A DNA stretch of 5,572 nucleotides from Croceicoccus sp. (GTDB taxonomy: Bacteria; Pseudomonadota; Alphaproteobacteria; Sphingomonadales; Sphingomonadaceae), in NCBI GenBank assembly GCA_029936705.1, contig JAPYSD010000267.1, positions 1 through 5,572 of the forward strand, written 5' to 3'. The translations under genes and the position numbers were made by a program. Positions within the stretch are counted from its first letter, which is position 1, and each line of letters begins with the position of its first letter. Below the pieces are notes generated by a model that was not told the origin of the DNA, did no database searches, and saw only the letters and a program-made list of their open reading frames with translations. Shown here one piece after another: positions 1-5,572 of this stretch.

Positions 1-842
1 TACCAGCGCCATGATGGCCCCGCCGACAGCGTTAGCCTGTCAGCCCCGGAAACAAGTTCCGGCCCGACCTGAAAAGCCAGAGCATAATCGTCAAATTCAT
101 GAGCGCGGTAGAAATCACCGCTGCCCGAAACACGCGCCAGCAAGCGCGCCTTGACGCCCAAGGGCAGACGCGCATAGGCTTGGACTCGTGTGGCAACACC
201 AAGCCCCGACTTTGCCCGCGCATCATCGCTCAACGTGAAATCGCCCAAGACGGTGCCGAGCGTGTCAGACCGTGTGGCGCGGTTGACATTGCTGTCTGGC
301 GCAATTGCAACTTCAAGGCTTCCTCCCAACGGCTTAGCCGCTGCCAAAGCCGAAGCGTAGAAACGGACAGCGCGTTCGACGTCCGGCGGAAGCTGGCCAC
401 CGGCCTGCACTGCCCGGAACTCTCGTTCTGCTGCCCCGAAGCGGCCAAGCACCGTGTTCATGCGCGCAAGTTCGAGACGAACGCGAGGCGCATTGGGCTT
501 TTCATCGAGGATGCGGCGCAGTTCGACAGCAGCGTCACGCGGGCGGGCCATCCTATCGGCGAGCATCATCGCCAGACGAAAGCGCGCCTCGGTCCGCAAT
601 TCTATATCAGGATTGGTGGCCAACGCCCGATAAGCAATTTCGGCCGTGGCGAAATCGCCCGCATCGCGCGCGTTGTCAGCAACACCGAACAGTTGGGTGG
701 GCGTCACCTGAACGGAAGTGATCGGAGTACTAGTTGATGATTCGGGAATGACTTCCCTGCGGTGCAGGTCGCTAGCCTTCGCCGACGCGTTCATGGCCAA
801 GCCTGTGGCTGACAAGCTAGCCAAGTATAAATATAGTTCCAC
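1..842 (-). CDS. Slam/DUF560 (type XI secretion) outer-membrane protein, N-terminal part, cut by the window edge
   Basis: The reading frame is open from the left edge to an in-frame TAA at 852-854. I place the start at GTG 840-842; ATG 792-794 is the alternative. From the GTG, residues 2-21 read as a hydrophobic stretch ending in NASA|K, like a signal peptide, though the n-region has no positive charge. Counting from the ATG, residues about 32-150 are alpha-helical and TPR-like (DAGDFATAEIAYRAL; PRVRLELARMNTVLGRFGAA). Residue 158 onward begins a beta-barrel, with the family-typical PDSNVNRAT at 166-174, then a KSGLGV strand and alternating strands with aromatic ends. Slam proteins (Neisseria Slam1/2, Xenorhabdus NilB) move client lipoproteins or soluble proteins such as hemophilins across the outer membrane. 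The fold assignment is from motif recognition; the client is unknown and no client gene is visible. The 3' part of the barrel lies outside the window, so whether the gene is intact cannot be judged. No convincing Shine-Dalgarno precedes the GTG; a weak ACAGG lies before the ATG. Confidence 0.78.
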   Translation of the reverse strand, partial: MELYLYLASLSATGLAMNASAKASDLHRREVIPESSTSTPITSVQVTPTQLFGVADNARDAGDFATAEIAYRALATNPDIELRTEARFRLAMMLADRMARPRDAAVELRRILDEKPNAPRVRLELARMNTVLGRFGAAEREFRAVQAGGQLPPDVERAVRFYASALAAAKPLGGSLEVAIAPDSNVNRATRSDTLGTVLGDFTLSDDARAKSGLGVATRVQAYARLPLGVKARLLARVSGSGDFYRAHEFDDYALAFQVGPELVSGADRLTLSAGPSWRW

Positions 843-947
843 ATGCTGTGTTTAAGCAGCGTGCGGCGACAGCACAATATCTTTGGCGTGAGTTTCTAAC
901 ATTGTACCGATTTACTTGCAGCTCTGGCAGAGCCACGCAAAAGTTTC

Positions 948-1166
948 CTAATTCCGATGGCCAGGCTCGGTAGAACGCCTCAGCATCAAATTGCCAGAAT
1001 GCCGTACGTTCTCATGACTGCTGTCGATCCCGCGTTCGAACAGCAAATCCTCGACATTCTGCAGCGACAGCGGAAACCGCACATACATCATCACCACGAG
1101 GGGGACTACCTCCGGCGAAGAGTTTAAACAGCGGAACGGGCTGGCTGGCTTGCGAGGACGGGGCAT
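948..1166 (-). pseudogene. Truncated IS6-family transposase (N-terminal fragment)
   Basis: The first ~55 codons (1002-1166) match the start of alphaproteobacterial IS6-family transposases: an RPRKPASPF opening, then SSPEVVPLVVMMYVRFPLSL, NVEDLLFERGID, and HENVR where HETVR is usual. Family members normally continue FWWNRFGP and reach about 230-240 residues with a DDE catalytic domain. Here the similarity stops after the Arg at codon 55, and the frame runs through 17 unrelated residues to TAG at 948-950. The helix-turn-helix N-terminus is therefore kept but every catalytic residue is missing, so it cannot transpose. The ATG at 1164-1166 is the normal family start. The family assignment is from recognised protein similarity; the exact breakpoint near 1002 is inferred. 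It probably decayed after, or was cut by, a later rearrangement. Confidence 0.82.
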
Positions 1167-1222
1167 CTCACTGCCCTGCCTCGGCCCACCTTACCAAGTG
1201 GTACATTTGCCCCGACAATGCC
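1002..1222 (-). mobile_element. Remnant of an IS6-family insertion sequence (5' end only)
   Basis: This spans the recognisable transposase codons plus the ~56-bp leader expected between an IS6 terminus and its transposase start. At 1206-1222 the plus strand reads TTTGCCCCGACAATGCC, which resembles the inner-to-outer form of IS6 inverted repeats (for example TTTGCAACAGTGCC of IS26) and sits at the right distance from the ATG. I take it as the probable original terminus. The opposite end is missing. The sequence around 921-941 (GGCAGAGCC followed by GCAAAAGTTTCC) faintly recalls an IS6 end but does not pair with the right one. No 8-bp target duplication can be recognised, as expected for a truncated copy. 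Confidence 0.5.
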
Positions 1223-1656
1223 ATCTAAACGGCAACTGCGCCCTTGTGGCGAACGCCCCGATGGGTACTCAGGACATTACCCTTACGATCAAGTTCGATT
1301 GCTCGATCTTCATTGGCACCGCCACCATCAGGGCACGCGGCGCTTTCCCGATCAAAGGCGCCAAGACCGGCCGAAGGGGTTTCGCAGCTCCAGTTATGCC
1401 CACCGCCGACGCTCTGTAGCACTTGCTTGTGTATCTAGAAACGGTCGTTTGTCGAACGCTATTGGGCTGCCAGAACGGGCAGCGCGCGTCAGCAATTAAG
1501 GCTTGCCCTATGAACAGCGTAGTTCGGCGCACTGCTGCCAGACAGCTTGGCTAAAAAGGGAATGGCGAGTTTCGGCACGAGCGGCCATTCACATGTCGGT
1601 TGAGCAACGACTTGGATTGGTCGGCTGCCGACTTCGCACGAGCGTCAGCTATCTCC

Positions 1657-1666
1657 GCGAGCTCGC
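1657..1666. repeat. Perfect 10-bp palindrome
   Basis: GCGAGCTCGC is identical to its own reverse complement. A small GTCGG-CTG-CCGAC hairpin lies just upstream at 1620-1632. The function is unknown; such palindromes also occur by chance in GC-rich DNA. Confidence 0.5.
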
Positions 1667-1673
1667 TCCGATC

Positions 1674-1764
1674 CGGACATTCGCTTAACGGCCCGGCACC
1701 GTCATAAACCGGGGGCGAGGGAACGGCGGGTTTCAGGGAATCCGCCCCGTGTCGCGAATGTCCG
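1674..1764. repeat. 11-bp perfect inverted repeat pair, arms 69 bp apart
   Basis: CGGACATTCGC at 1674-1684 is the exact reverse complement of GCGAATGTCCG at 1754-1764. The left arm is followed directly by a copy of GCTTAACGG (1683-1691, sharing 2 bp with the arm), which recurs as a direct repeat at 1781-1789. Between the arms, GGCGG (1728-1732) and CCGCC (1742-1746) form a further small inverted pair. These could be decayed transposon-end sequence or a dispersed intergenic repeat. No function can be assigned from sequence. Confidence 0.55.
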
Positions 1765-1769
1765 CAAGG

Positions 1770-1800
1770 GGGCGACAGCTGCTTAACGGAGCTGTCGTCC
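1770..1800 (-). other. Hairpin overlapping the 3' end of tnpR
   Basis: CGACAGCT (1773-1780) and AGCTGTCG (1790-1797) form a perfect 8-bp stem around a 9-nt loop. It can be extended by one G·T and two G-C pairs to 1770/1800. The tnpR stop codon (1783-1785, read on the minus strand) lies in the loop. It could slow or end transcription from tnpR, but no T-run follows on the minus strand (CCCCCTTGCGG comes next), so it is not a classical intrinsic terminator. Confidence 0.45.
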
Positions 1801-2415
1801 ACGATCGAAAAGGCGCTGGCCGTCTGGACGCAATGCTCCGGTCGGATCCACGAAGCGGTAGAGAGTCTGGCGTGTCACGCCCATTTCCGCGCAAAGATCG
1901 GCGACCACGGTTTCGGGCTTGCCCATAGCGGCCTGAGCAAGGCGTAGCTTTGCCAAGGTCATCTTGAATGGCCGGCCGCCTTTTCTACCCCGTGCCCGCG
2001 CGGCGGCTAACCCCGCCTTGGTGCGTTCGACGATGAGTTCGCGCTCGAACTCGGCGAGGCCGGCGAAGATCGCGAAGATCAGCCGGCCATTGGCGGTGGT
2101 GGTGTCGATCGACGCACCTTCACCCGCCAGCACCTTGAGCCCAATACCGCGCTTGGTCAGGTCGCCAACCGTGTTGACGAGGTGGCGCAGATCGCGGCCG
2201 AGCCGGTCGAGCTTCCAGATCACGAGCGTGTCGTCGCGGCGCAGCGCCTTCAAGCACGCGTCCAACCCCGGTCGCTTGTCGAGCCGACCCGACGCGGCAT
2301 CCTCATAGATATGTTCGGGATCGACGCCGGCCGCGATCAGGGCGTCGCGCTGGAGGTCATGGACCTGGCTGCCGTCCGCCTTGGACACCCGCGCGTAACC
2401 AATCTGAGTTGTCAC
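1783..2415 (-). CDS. tnpR: Tn3-family serine resolvase TnpR
   Basis: This is a 210-residue small serine recombinase that resolves transposition cointegrates at the adjacent res site. The N-terminus IGYARVS carries the nucleophile Ser11, with Arg9 beside it. GRLDKRPG (Arg48 region) and KLDRLGRDL (Arg71 and Arg74) supply the expected active-site arginines, corresponding to Arg45, Arg68 and Arg71 of gamma-delta resolvase. The long E-helix spans about 118-145 (AGLAEFERELIVERTKAGL), followed by the GRKGGRP linker. A C-terminal helix-turn-helix at about 160-190 (VVADLCAEMGVTRQTLYRFV) binds DNA. The tail LRPDGQRLF is typical of the family. The start is GTG at 2413-2415; an in-frame TAA lies five codons upstream and no closer alternative exists. 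Length is slightly above the ~185 usual for Tn3-type resolvases. The gene is divergent from tnpA. Its first two codons lie inside a TGTCAC arm of res, so self-repression is likely (inference). Confidence 0.95.
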   Translation of the reverse strand: MTTQIGYARVSKADGSQVHDLQRDALIAAGVDPEHIYEDAASGRLDKRPGLDACLKALRRDDTLVIWKLDRLGRDLRHLVNTVGDLTKRGIGLKVLAGEGASIDTTTANGRLIFAIFAGLAEFERELIVERTKAGLAAARARGRKGGRPFKMTLAKLRLAQAAMGKPETVVADLCAEMGVTRQTLYRFVDPTGALRPDGQRLFDRGRQLR

Positions 2416-2436
2416 ATATACGTCCGTTTATGGAGC

Positions 2437-2458
2437 GCAGCAGCCGACTGCCTGCTGC
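2437..2458. repeat. 7-bp inverted repeat within the res region
   Basis: GCAGCAG (2437-2443) and CTGCTGC (2452-2458) are perfect complements separated by 8 bp. The pair lies between the first and second TGTCAC arms, where spacer DNA is expected, and does not resemble a resolvase arm. It may be a hairpin in the tnpR leader RNA or chance. Confidence 0.4.
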
Positions 2459-2470
2459 CATAGCCGAGGA

Positions 2471-2500
2471 TGTCACATAATCCGTCATGCTGTCTATGAT
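2471..2500 (+). promoter_or_regulatory. Tentative tnpA promoter
   Basis: TATGAT at 2495-2500 is one base from the -10 consensus. A poor -35 candidate, TGTCAC at 2471-2476, lies 18 bp upstream and coincides with a res arm, so a bound resolvase would block it. The position (~54 bp before the tnpA ATG) is suitable. No experimental or strong consensus support. Confidence 0.3.
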
Positions 2501-2542
2501 CGATAAACGGTGTTCAATATGAATAAGTGACACCTCGAAATC

Positions 2543-2548
2543 GGGAAG
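2543..2548 (+). promoter_or_regulatory. Ribosome binding site that sets the tnpA start
   Basis: GGGAAG ends 5 bp before ATG 2554. This supports translation starting at MAGKTILT rather than at the in-frame GTG at 2527, which lies inside the last res arm and has no comparable motif. Confidence 0.6.
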
Positions 2549-2553
2549 CGCAT

Positions 2554-5523
2554 ATGGCGGGCAAAACGATCCTCACCCCCGGTCAGCGAGACGCCCTGTT
2601 CGATCCGCCGACGGAACCCGACATCGTCGAGCGGCTCTACACACTCGGCAGCAACGAACTCGCAGAAATTTTCCGCAGACGTCGCCCTGCCAACCGGATC
2701 GGTTTTGCCGTCCAGCTTTGCTACCTGCGCGCGCCAGGCCGCCCCCTGCGTGCCGATGAAATTCCGCCGATGCCGATGTTGGTGTTGCTCGCCGAACAGC
2801 TTGCATGCGCCGTCAGCGATTTTGCCCTCTACGCTGATCGGCTGCCGACGCTGCGGGAACACCGCGCCCAAGCCGAAGCTTGGCTGGGCATGCGCCCTTT
2901 CATGACTGCGGATCGGCGTGCCCTTTTCGACATCGCAGTTGAAGTGGCGACTTCAACCGATCGGGGTGGGGCAATTGTCGCAGCGATGGTCCAAGCCCTT
3001 CGGGACAACAATGTGACATTGCCCGCCAGTGACACGTTCGAACGTATCGCGTTGGTTGCGCGCGCACGTGCGCGAAAATCTGCGTATGCCGGAATCGTCA
3101 GCGAGCTGTCCGCCGAACAAAGCCACAATCTGGTACGACTGCTGGCAACAGACCCTGCCCTCGGTCGGACCACGCTGGCATGGCTGCGTGAATATCCAGA
3201 AGCACCCAGCGCCAGCAATCTCGCCGCTGTAATCGAAAGACTGAGCGTCGTGCGCGGGTTGGTCATCGACCCGGCCCGCGCGCGCACCATTCACGCCAAT
3301 CGCTACGCCGTCATGTCTCGCGAGGCGGCGATCATGAGCGCGCAGCACCTCTCCAGGCTGGACGAGGTACGACGTACTGCCACGCTCTGCGCGTTCGTCA
3401 TTGAAATGGAAGTGACGTTGACCGACGCCGCCGTATTCATGATGGAAAAGATGGTTGGATCGCTATTCCGCCGCGCGGAACGGTCCCGTTCTGCACGACT
3501 GGTCGAAGAAGCGGGTCGTCTGAAGGAAATCGGCAAAATTTACGCGGCGCTCGGGCGGCTGCTGATCGAAGGGCGCTGGAAGCAGGAGGATCCCAGGGAC
3601 GCGATCGAACGGGAAATTGGCTGGCCGAATATCGAGCGAAGCGTTGAGGAAACCGAGCTTCTTACCCGTGGAAGCGAGCATGGACTGACGGATGTGCTGG
3701 AACGGTATCCCATGGTGCGGCGATTTGCCCCGCAGTTTTTAGCGGCATTCACTTTCAAGGCGGCAAAGTCGAACGATCCCGTTCTGGCGGCGGTGGCGGC
3801 CCTCATCGAATTGTATCGATCGAACCGGCGCATTCTCCCGCCCGTGGTGCCGCTTGGTTTTCTGCGAGTGCGCTGGCGCAAGCTTGTCCTCGATGATGGG
3901 AAGGTGGACCGCCGTGCATACGAGATCGCGGTCATTGTGCATTTGCGGGAACGACTGGGGTCGGGCGCGATCTGGGTTGAAGGCAGCAGGGCCTATCGAA
4001 CTCTGGCCGACTATCTGTTGCCCAAGCCCACTTTCGAAACCATGCTGCTCGAGCAAAGAGTTCCCGTCGCCATCGACACCTCGTTCCCTGCCTGGCTCGA
4101 CGATCGGCGCGAGAGGCTCGCTGCCCGGATGGCAGAGGTCAACTCGAAGGCACTGAAGGGCGAATTGCCTGATGTGATCCTTGACGACGGCGGTCTCAAG
4201 ATTTCTCCGCTCCGTAACGCGGTCCCTGATGAGGCCGAGAACCTAAAGGCACAGCTATACGGCCTGCTTCCCCGCATACGCATCACCGATTTGCTGGCCG
4301 AAGTGGGCGTATGGACAGGGTTTGCCGATTGTTTCACGCACGTACGAAACGGGGCACCGTCCCACGATGGGCAAGCGCTGATGGCCGCCATTTTGGCCGA
4401 TGCCACCAATCTGGGACTGGGCCGCATGGCGGAAAGCTCTCAAGGGTTGACCCACGCACGCCTGATATGGACCGCACAATGGCACATCCGTGACGAGACC
4501 TATTCCGCAGCCCTGGCAGCCATCGTCGATCATCATCACGCGTTACCCCATTCGGCAATTTGGGGGCCGGGAACGGGATCATCGTCCGATGGGCAGTTTT
4601 ATCGAGCGGGCGCCAAAGGTGAGGGCCGCGCGGATTATAATGCCAAATACGGCTCGGAGTCCGGCGTGCTTTTCTACACGCACGTGTCGGATCGCTACGC
4701 CCCGTTCTACAACAAAGTCATCGCCGCCAACGCCGGCGAGGCCGCCCATGTGATCGACGGGCTGCTCAATCATGAGAGCCAACTGGAGATCCAGGAGCAT
4801 GCCACCGACACTGCCGGCGCGGTCGATCATGTGTTCGCCTTGTGCCATTTGCTTGGTTTCCGGTTTGCTCCGCGCATTCGCGATCTCAGCGAGAGGCGGC
4901 TCTACACGCTTGCCCAGGGCACCGAATTTGCCGCCCTCGATCAATTGATCGGGGGTGCCGTCAACGTGAAAGCCATCGAGGATGACTGGGCAGAGGTGCT
5001 GCACCTCGCTGCATCGATCCGCACTGGCACAGTCAGCTCCTCCGTCATGCTCAAGAAGCTGGCGGGCTATTCGCGTCAGAACTCGCTGTCGCGGGCGCTG
5101 CGGGAGATTGGTCGGGTTGAAAGATCGTTGTTCATGCTGGATTGGCTCGATGACATTGACCTACGTCGCCGCACCAACGCCAATCTCAACAAGGGCGAGG
5201 CCCGCAACGCTTTGGCCCGCGCTGTATTTTTCAACCGGCTTGGCGAGCTGCGGGATCGGACATTTGAGAACCAGCGCCACCGGGCGTCGGGCCTCAACCT
5301 CGTGTCGGCCGCGATAATCCTCTGGAATACCGTTTATCTCGGGCGGGCGGCCGATTATCTGCGCCAGCAAGGCCGTGTCATTGAGGATGAGCTATTGAGC
5401 CATGCCGCGCCACTGGGCTGGGAGCACATCAGTCTTACCGGCGATTATCTCTGGAGCGACATGGAATTGCCCGAGGATGGATATCGCCCACTGCGCACGC
5501 AAAACAGCCGGTCAGGCGCTTAG
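2554..5523 (+). CDS. tnpA: Tn3-family transposase TnpA (full length)
   Basis: This 989-residue protein matches the usual ~985-1015 of the family. It binds the terminal inverted repeats and catalyses replicative transposition to a cointegrate. The N-terminal DNA-binding region (DUF4158-like, residues ~4-165) opens LTPGQRDALFDPP and includes GSNELAEIFRRRRPANRIGF. A long helical middle follows, then the C-terminal DDE_Tnp_Tn3 catalytic domain (~residues 580-970). Catalytic residues are visible: Asp679 in SSSDGQFY, Asp752 in HATDTAGAVDHVF and Glu882 in LNKGEARN. Their spacing (73 and 130) is almost identical to that of Tn4430 TnpA. Conserved LLGFRFAPRIRDL follows the second Asp, and GWEHISLTGDY (955-965) sits near the C-terminus. 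No stop or frameshift is present, so the enzyme appears intact. ATG 2554 is preferred because of GGGAAG five bases upstream; GTG 2527 would add nine residues. The gene is divergent from tnpR and probably repressed by resolvase at res. Confidence 0.97.
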   Translation: MAGKTILTPGQRDALFDPPTEPDIVERLYTLGSNELAEIFRRRRPANRIGFAVQLCYLRAPGRPLRADEIPPMPMLVLLAEQLACAVSDFALYADRLPTLREHRAQAEAWLGMRPFMTADRRALFDIAVEVATSTDRGGAIVAAMVQALRDNNVTLPASDTFERIALVARARARKSAYAGIVSELSAEQSHNLVRLLATDPALGRTTLAWLREYPEAPSASNLAAVIERLSVVRGLVIDPARARTIHANRYAVMSREAAIMSAQHLSRLDEVRRTATLCAFVIEMEVTLTDAAVFMMEKMVGSLFRRAERSRSARLVEEAGRLKEIGKIYAALGRLLIEGRWKQEDPRDAIEREIGWPNIERSVEETELLTRGSEHGLTDVLERYPMVRRFAPQFLAAFTFKAAKSNDPVLAAVAALIELYRSNRRILPPVVPLGFLRVRWRKLVLDDGKVDRRAYEIAVIVHLRERLGSGAIWVEGSRAYRTLADYLLPKPTFETMLLEQRVPVAIDTSFPAWLDDRRERLAARMAEVNSKALKGELPDVILDDGGLKISPLRNAVPDEAENLKAQLYGLLPRIRITDLLAEVGVWTGFADCFTHVRNGAPSHDGQALMAAILADATNLGLGRMAESSQGLTHARLIWTAQWHIRDETYSAALAAIVDHHHALPHSAIWGPGTGSSSDGQFYRAGAKGEGRADYNAKYGSESGVLFYTHVSDRYAPFYNKVIAANAGEAAHVIDGLLNHESQLEIQEHATDTAGAVDHVFALCHLLGFRFAPRIRDLSERRLYTLAQGTEFAALDQLIGGAVNVKAIEDDWAEVLHLAASIRTGTVSSSVMLKKLAGYSRQNSLSRALREIGRVERSLFMLDWLDDIDLRRRTNANLNKGEARNALARAVFFNRLGELRDRTFENQRHRASGLNLVSAAIILWNTVYLGRAADYLRQQGRVIEDELLSHAAPLGWEHISLTGDYLWSDMELPEDGYRPLRTQNSRSGA

Positions 5524-5528
5524 ACCCC
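5491..5528. repeat. Candidate right terminal inverted repeat of the Tn3 element
   Basis: Read inward on the minus strand, the 38 bp begin GGGGTCTAAGCGCC. The first seven bases (GGGGTCT) are the same as the terminus of Tn3 itself, and the Tn3 family generally starts with GGGG. The repeat would contain the tnpA stop codon and last residues, and short tnpA-to-end distances are common. Beyond these bases similarity to Tn3 is poor, and no partner was found on the left side of the window, so the true end may instead lie beyond 5572. Confidence 0.35.
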
Positions 5529-5572
5529 ATGACTGCCGGAGCCTCGAGGGCTCAAATCTGAGATGCTGACGA

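Larger units (their letters stand above)
1223..1782. other. Gene-free stretch between the IS6 remnant and tnpR
   Basis: Short open frames exist on both strands (up to ~93 codons), but they overlap one another in several frames, none has a clear ribosome binding site, and I recognise no protein family in their translations. This is what GC-rich noncoding DNA normally gives. The left part (1223-1500) shows no structure I can name. The right part (about 1600-1800) is rich in small palindromes and short inverted and direct repeats, listed separately. If the left end of the Tn3 element lies in the window it should be here, but no convincing 38-bp repeat beginning GGGG and matching the right-hand candidate was found. 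Confidence 0.6.
2410..2533. promoter_or_regulatory. res: Putative res recombination site and operator between tnpR and tnpA
   Basis: The short intergenic region holds resolvase-type arms: TGTCACATA at 2410-2418, TGTCACATA at 2471-2479, TGTCTATGA at 2491-2499, and an inverted TGTCAC at 2527-2532 (read on the minus strand). They resemble the TGTCYRATA arm consensus of Tn3/gamma-delta res. The outermost arms are also each followed inward by CCGTTTAT (2424-2431, and inverted at 2503-2510), so the two ends mirror each other. By analogy with Tn3, site III would overlap the tnpR start and site I would lie near tnpA. The exact limits of sites I-III and the crossover dinucleotide cannot be fixed by eye. 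Resolvase bound here would be expected to repress both genes. Confidence 0.72.
1783..5528. mobile_element. Core of a Tn3-family transposon (tnpR-res-tnpA)
   Basis: Divergent resolvase and transposase genes flanking a res-like region are the Tn3-subgroup arrangement. Both proteins are full length with their catalytic residues, so the core looks functional. In this layout the tnpA 3' end lies at one terminus and passenger genes lie beyond tnpR, which here means to the left. The limits given are the supported core only: a possible right terminus ends at 5528, and the left terminus was not found. The element may continue past position 1 or may have lost its left end. Confidence 0.85.

Noticed and set aside
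99..737. 212-codon plus-strand open frame
   Set aside because: It lies antisense to the Slam-like frame, has no domain or ribosome binding site, and its composition reflects the GC-rich opposite strand.
921..941. Possible second end of the IS6 remnant
   Set aside because: GGCAGAGCC and GCAAAAGTTT recall IS6 ends only loosely and do not pair with the candidate end at 1206-1222.
1375..1412. Possible left Tn3 terminus beginning GGGGTTTC
   Set aside because: Only the first five bases match the right-hand candidate; the rest diverges.
1711..1748. Possible left Tn3 terminus beginning GGGGG
   Set aside because: It starts with a G-run, but the following bases do not match the inward sequence of the right-hand candidate; the G-run alone is common in this DNA.
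1551..1802. 83-codon minus-strand open frame overlapping the tnpR end
   Set aside because: It has no recognisable family, overlaps the repeat-rich zone and the tnpR stop, and lacks a start signal.
5539..5553. Hairpin GAGCC-TCGAG-GGCTC as a tnpA terminator
   Set aside because: The stem is only 5 bp and no T-run follows, so there is too little to call a terminator.
5531..5572. tRNA-like T-arm (GGGCTCAAATC)
   Set aside because: The paired stem and the rest of a cloverleaf are missing; the resemblance is limited to a few bases.
1..5572. CRISPR array or tandem repeat array
   Set aside because: No regularly spaced direct repeats of 20 bp or more were seen anywhere in the window.

Overview
The window looks like accessory DNA from a high-GC alphaproteobacterium, probably a sphingomonad (Sphingomonadaceae or Erythrobacteraceae). 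This rests on GC-rich coding sequence and on the general resemblance of the transposase, the IS6 fragment and the beta-barrel protein to families I know from that group. The genus cannot be fixed from the sequence alone.

Layout. Positions 1-842 (minus strand) hold the 5' part of a gene for an outer-membrane Slam/DUF560 (type XI secretion) protein: a possible signal peptide, a TPR-like domain, then the start of the beta-barrel. The gene runs off the left edge. Positions 1002-1222 hold a decayed remnant of an IS6-family insertion sequence with only the first ~55 transposase codons recognisable. About 560 bp (1223-1782) have no gene I can support, but the right-hand part carries several small palindromes and repeats. 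Positions 1783-5523 are the core of a Tn3-family transposon: a serine resolvase (tnpR, minus strand) and a full-length DDE transposase (tnpA, plus strand). They are divergently transcribed from a 138-bp intergenic region containing resolvase-type arms (three TGTCAC motifs plus a TGTCTATGA), which I interpret as the res site.

How it works together. TnpA would act on the terminal inverted repeats to join donor and target in a cointegrate. TnpR would then bind res and resolve the cointegrate by Ser-mediated recombination, and probably represses both genes because res overlaps both promoters and the tnpR start. A possible right terminus (GACCCC) directly follows the tnpA stop. I could not find a matching left terminus, so the element may extend leftward past the window, in which case the IS6 remnant and the Slam-like gene would be passengers, or its left end may be decayed or deleted.

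The machinery belongs to known families. The points most worth a second look are the Slam-like gene beside a Tn3 core, its displaced-looking 5' end, the arrangement of the res arms, and the repeat-rich noncoding stretch.
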